This document shows, piece by piece, positions 5,086 to 6,240 of a stretch of DNA of 6,240 nt. Position 1 is the stretch's first letter. Each line of letters opens with the position of its first letter. The notes beneath the pieces were generated by a model. That model was not told the origin of the DNA and did no database searches. It saw nothing but the letters and a program-made list of their open reading frames with translations. This DNA is from Solirubrobacterales bacterium (lineage in GTDB: Bacteria; Actinomycetota; Thermoleophilia; Solirubrobacterales; Solirubrobacteraceae). The stretch lies in contig JAATFK010000007.1 of assembly GCA_015655225.1 (NCBI GenBank), positions 1-6,240 of the forward strand. The letters are read 5' to 3'. Both the position numbers and the translations under genes were made by a program.

Positions 5086-6240
5086 GCGCAGCGTCCCGGG
5101 CCGGCTCGCGCAGCAGCAGCCGGCCCACCGCTCCCACCAGCGCGGTCATCGCGACCGCGAAGCCGAGCAGCGCGACCCGCGCCGGCAGCAGCTGGAGCGC
5201 CAGTCCCATCCCGAGCGTCGGCAGCGCCGTCCCGCAATACGCGGCGAGGTAGAAGCCCGCCAGCGCCTCGGCCCGCGCGCCCGCCGGCGCGATCGCGTTG
5301 ACGGTCCCGAGGCAGCCCTTGAACAGCACCCCGACGCCGGCGCCGGCGAGCAGCCCGCCGGCGACGAACAGCGCGAGGCTCGGGAGCCACAGCGCCACCG
5401 TCAGCAGCGCCAGACCGGGCGGCACGAACGCCAGCCCGAGCCGCACCTGACGCCGCGCCGCCAACCGCGCCAGCAGGATCTGCGCGAGCGCGCCCGCGAG
5501 GAAGATCGCGCACGTCACCGCCCCCGCGAGTGCGTGCGAGCGGTGGTGGAGCGTCCCCGACAGGAAGCTCGGGCCGATCGAGCTGAAGAGGCTGAAGCTG
5601 GCGAAGCACGCGAGGCCGCCGCAACAGGCCGCGAGGAAGCGGCCGCGGGCCTCGCGCGGCACGACGATCCGCTGCGGCCGGTAGTGCCAGGCGGTGCGTG
5701 GCGGCGCGACCGTCTCAGGCGCGAGCGCGACGCCGAGCAGCGCCACCAGCAGCAGCCCGATCGCGACGAGGAACGGCGTGCGCAGCGGCCCCGCCACCCA
5801 CTCCGCCAGCACGCCCGCGAGCAGCGGACCGCTCCCCATCCCGCCGATGTTCGCGGCGGTCGCGACGACGTCGGCCCGTGCCGTCGGCTCCCGGGGGCGC
5901 GCGGCCCGCCAGAGGTCGCCGAGATAGGCCGCCGCGGTCGCGGTCACGAGGCCGGTCGCGACGCCGCAGAGCACCCGCCCGAGGAGCAGCCCGGGAAGGC
6001 TCGGCCAGGCGAGGAAGACGACCGCCGAGAGCGCGTCGAGCGCCAGCGCGGGCAGCAGCAGGCGACGACGCCCGAAGCGGTCCGACAGATGCCCGGCAAG
6101 CAGCAGGCTGGCGATCACGCCCAGCGCGTAGACGGCGAAGACGATCGTCACGGTGAAGCTGCCGAAGCCGTCGCGCCGCTGGTAGAGGACGTAGAGCGGC
6201 GTCGGGACCGCCGAGTAGGCCATCACCGTCGCGAACGCGA
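5069..6240 (-). CDS. Major facilitator superfamily transporter, N-terminus beyond the window
   Basis: An inner-membrane secondary transporter, probably proton-driven; substrate unknown. The visible part is about 390 residues, ending at TGA (complement of 5069-5071). GTG 6224-6226 and ATG 6221-6223 look like possible starts, but the frame stays open to the window edge with A-F-A-T before them, and [12 protein letters not shown] reads as the middle of a first membrane helix. The true start is therefore outside the window. Counting from GTG 6224-6226, the loop between helices 2 and 3 has MFS motif [11 protein letters not shown], at residues 45-54. About eleven hydrophobic helices can be traced after it, with a basic central loop ([15 protein letters not shown]) near 185-200 separating the two halves. 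Drug or metabolite efflux is common in this group but is not shown here. The C-terminal tail is encoded opposite the end of clpP. Confidence 0.9.
   Translation of the reverse strand, partial: AFATVMAYSAVPTPLYVLYQRRDGFGSFTVTIVFAVYALGVIASLLLAGHLSDRFGRRRLLLPALALDALSAVVFLAWPSLPGLLLGRVLCGVATGLVTATAAAYLGDLWRAARPREPTARADVVATAANIGGMGSGPLLAGVLAEWVAGPLRTPFLVAIGLLLVALLGVALAPETVAPPRTAWHYRPQRIVVPREARGRFLAACCGGLACFASFSLFSSIGPSFLSGTLHHRSHALAGAVTCAIFLAGALAQILLARLAARRQVRLGLAFVPPGLALLTVALWLPSLALFVAGGLLAGAGVGVLFKGCLGTVNAIAPAGARAEALAGFYLAAYCGTALPTLGMGLALQLLPARVALLGFAVAMTALVGAVGRLLLREPARDAALSASR

Noticed and set aside
4447..5624. Minus-strand frames at 4447-5082 and 4980-5624
   Set aside because: Shadows of clpP and of the MFS gene, without recognisable domains.
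1..6240. CRISPR array, insertion sequence, tRNA or rRNA
   Set aside because: Reading both strands showed no spaced direct repeats, transposase motifs, terminal inverted repeats or tRNA/rRNA signatures.

Overview
This is high-GC bacterial chromosomal DNA: most genes run above 70% GC with strongly G/C-ending codons. ClpP reads like an actinobacterial protein, and the alcohol dehydrogenase and PgsA fit that too. I infer a high-GC actinomycete, possibly of the Thermoleophilia/Solirubrobacterales type. The phylum-level guess is moderate and the order-level guess is weak.

Layout. Positions 1-285 (+) hold the 3' end of a folate-pathway GTP cyclohydrolase (FolE2/MptA family). Facing it is a minus-strand run, read from high to low coordinates: an unrecognised 129-aa gene (2571-2960), an ABC-transporter ATPase (1771-2583), its ABC-2 membrane partner (931-1774, frameshifted as given) and pgsA (310-894). 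The first three overlap by 13 and 4 bases and pgsA follows after 36 bases, so one transcript is likely. The ATPase/permease pair resembles E. coli YadG/YadH. Next comes an AT-rich divergent intergenic region (2961-3156; about 32% GC over its first 100 bases) with a 13-bp palindrome. It is followed on the plus strand by a small ribbon-helix-helix-type protein (3157-3369), a zinc alcohol dehydrogenase (3407-4405) and clpP (4504-5085). A minus-strand MFS transporter (5069 to beyond the window end) converges on clpP and overlaps its 3' end by 17 bases.

How the genes relate. Most of the window is housekeeping or common accessory metabolism: folate/queuosine precursor synthesis, export, phosphatidylglycerol synthesis, alcohol/aldehyde redox and proteolysis. 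The part that stands out is 2571-3369. It is a lower-GC islet (about 62% in its genes, about 32% at the core of its intergenic region) with an orphan unknown protein and a divergent possible DNA-binding protein around a candidate operator. That is the best candidate for something undescribed, but the sequence alone does not show a new system. The second point of note is the permease frameshift at about 1078-1086. Without it, a normal YadH-type C-terminus would be encoded down to the stop at 931.
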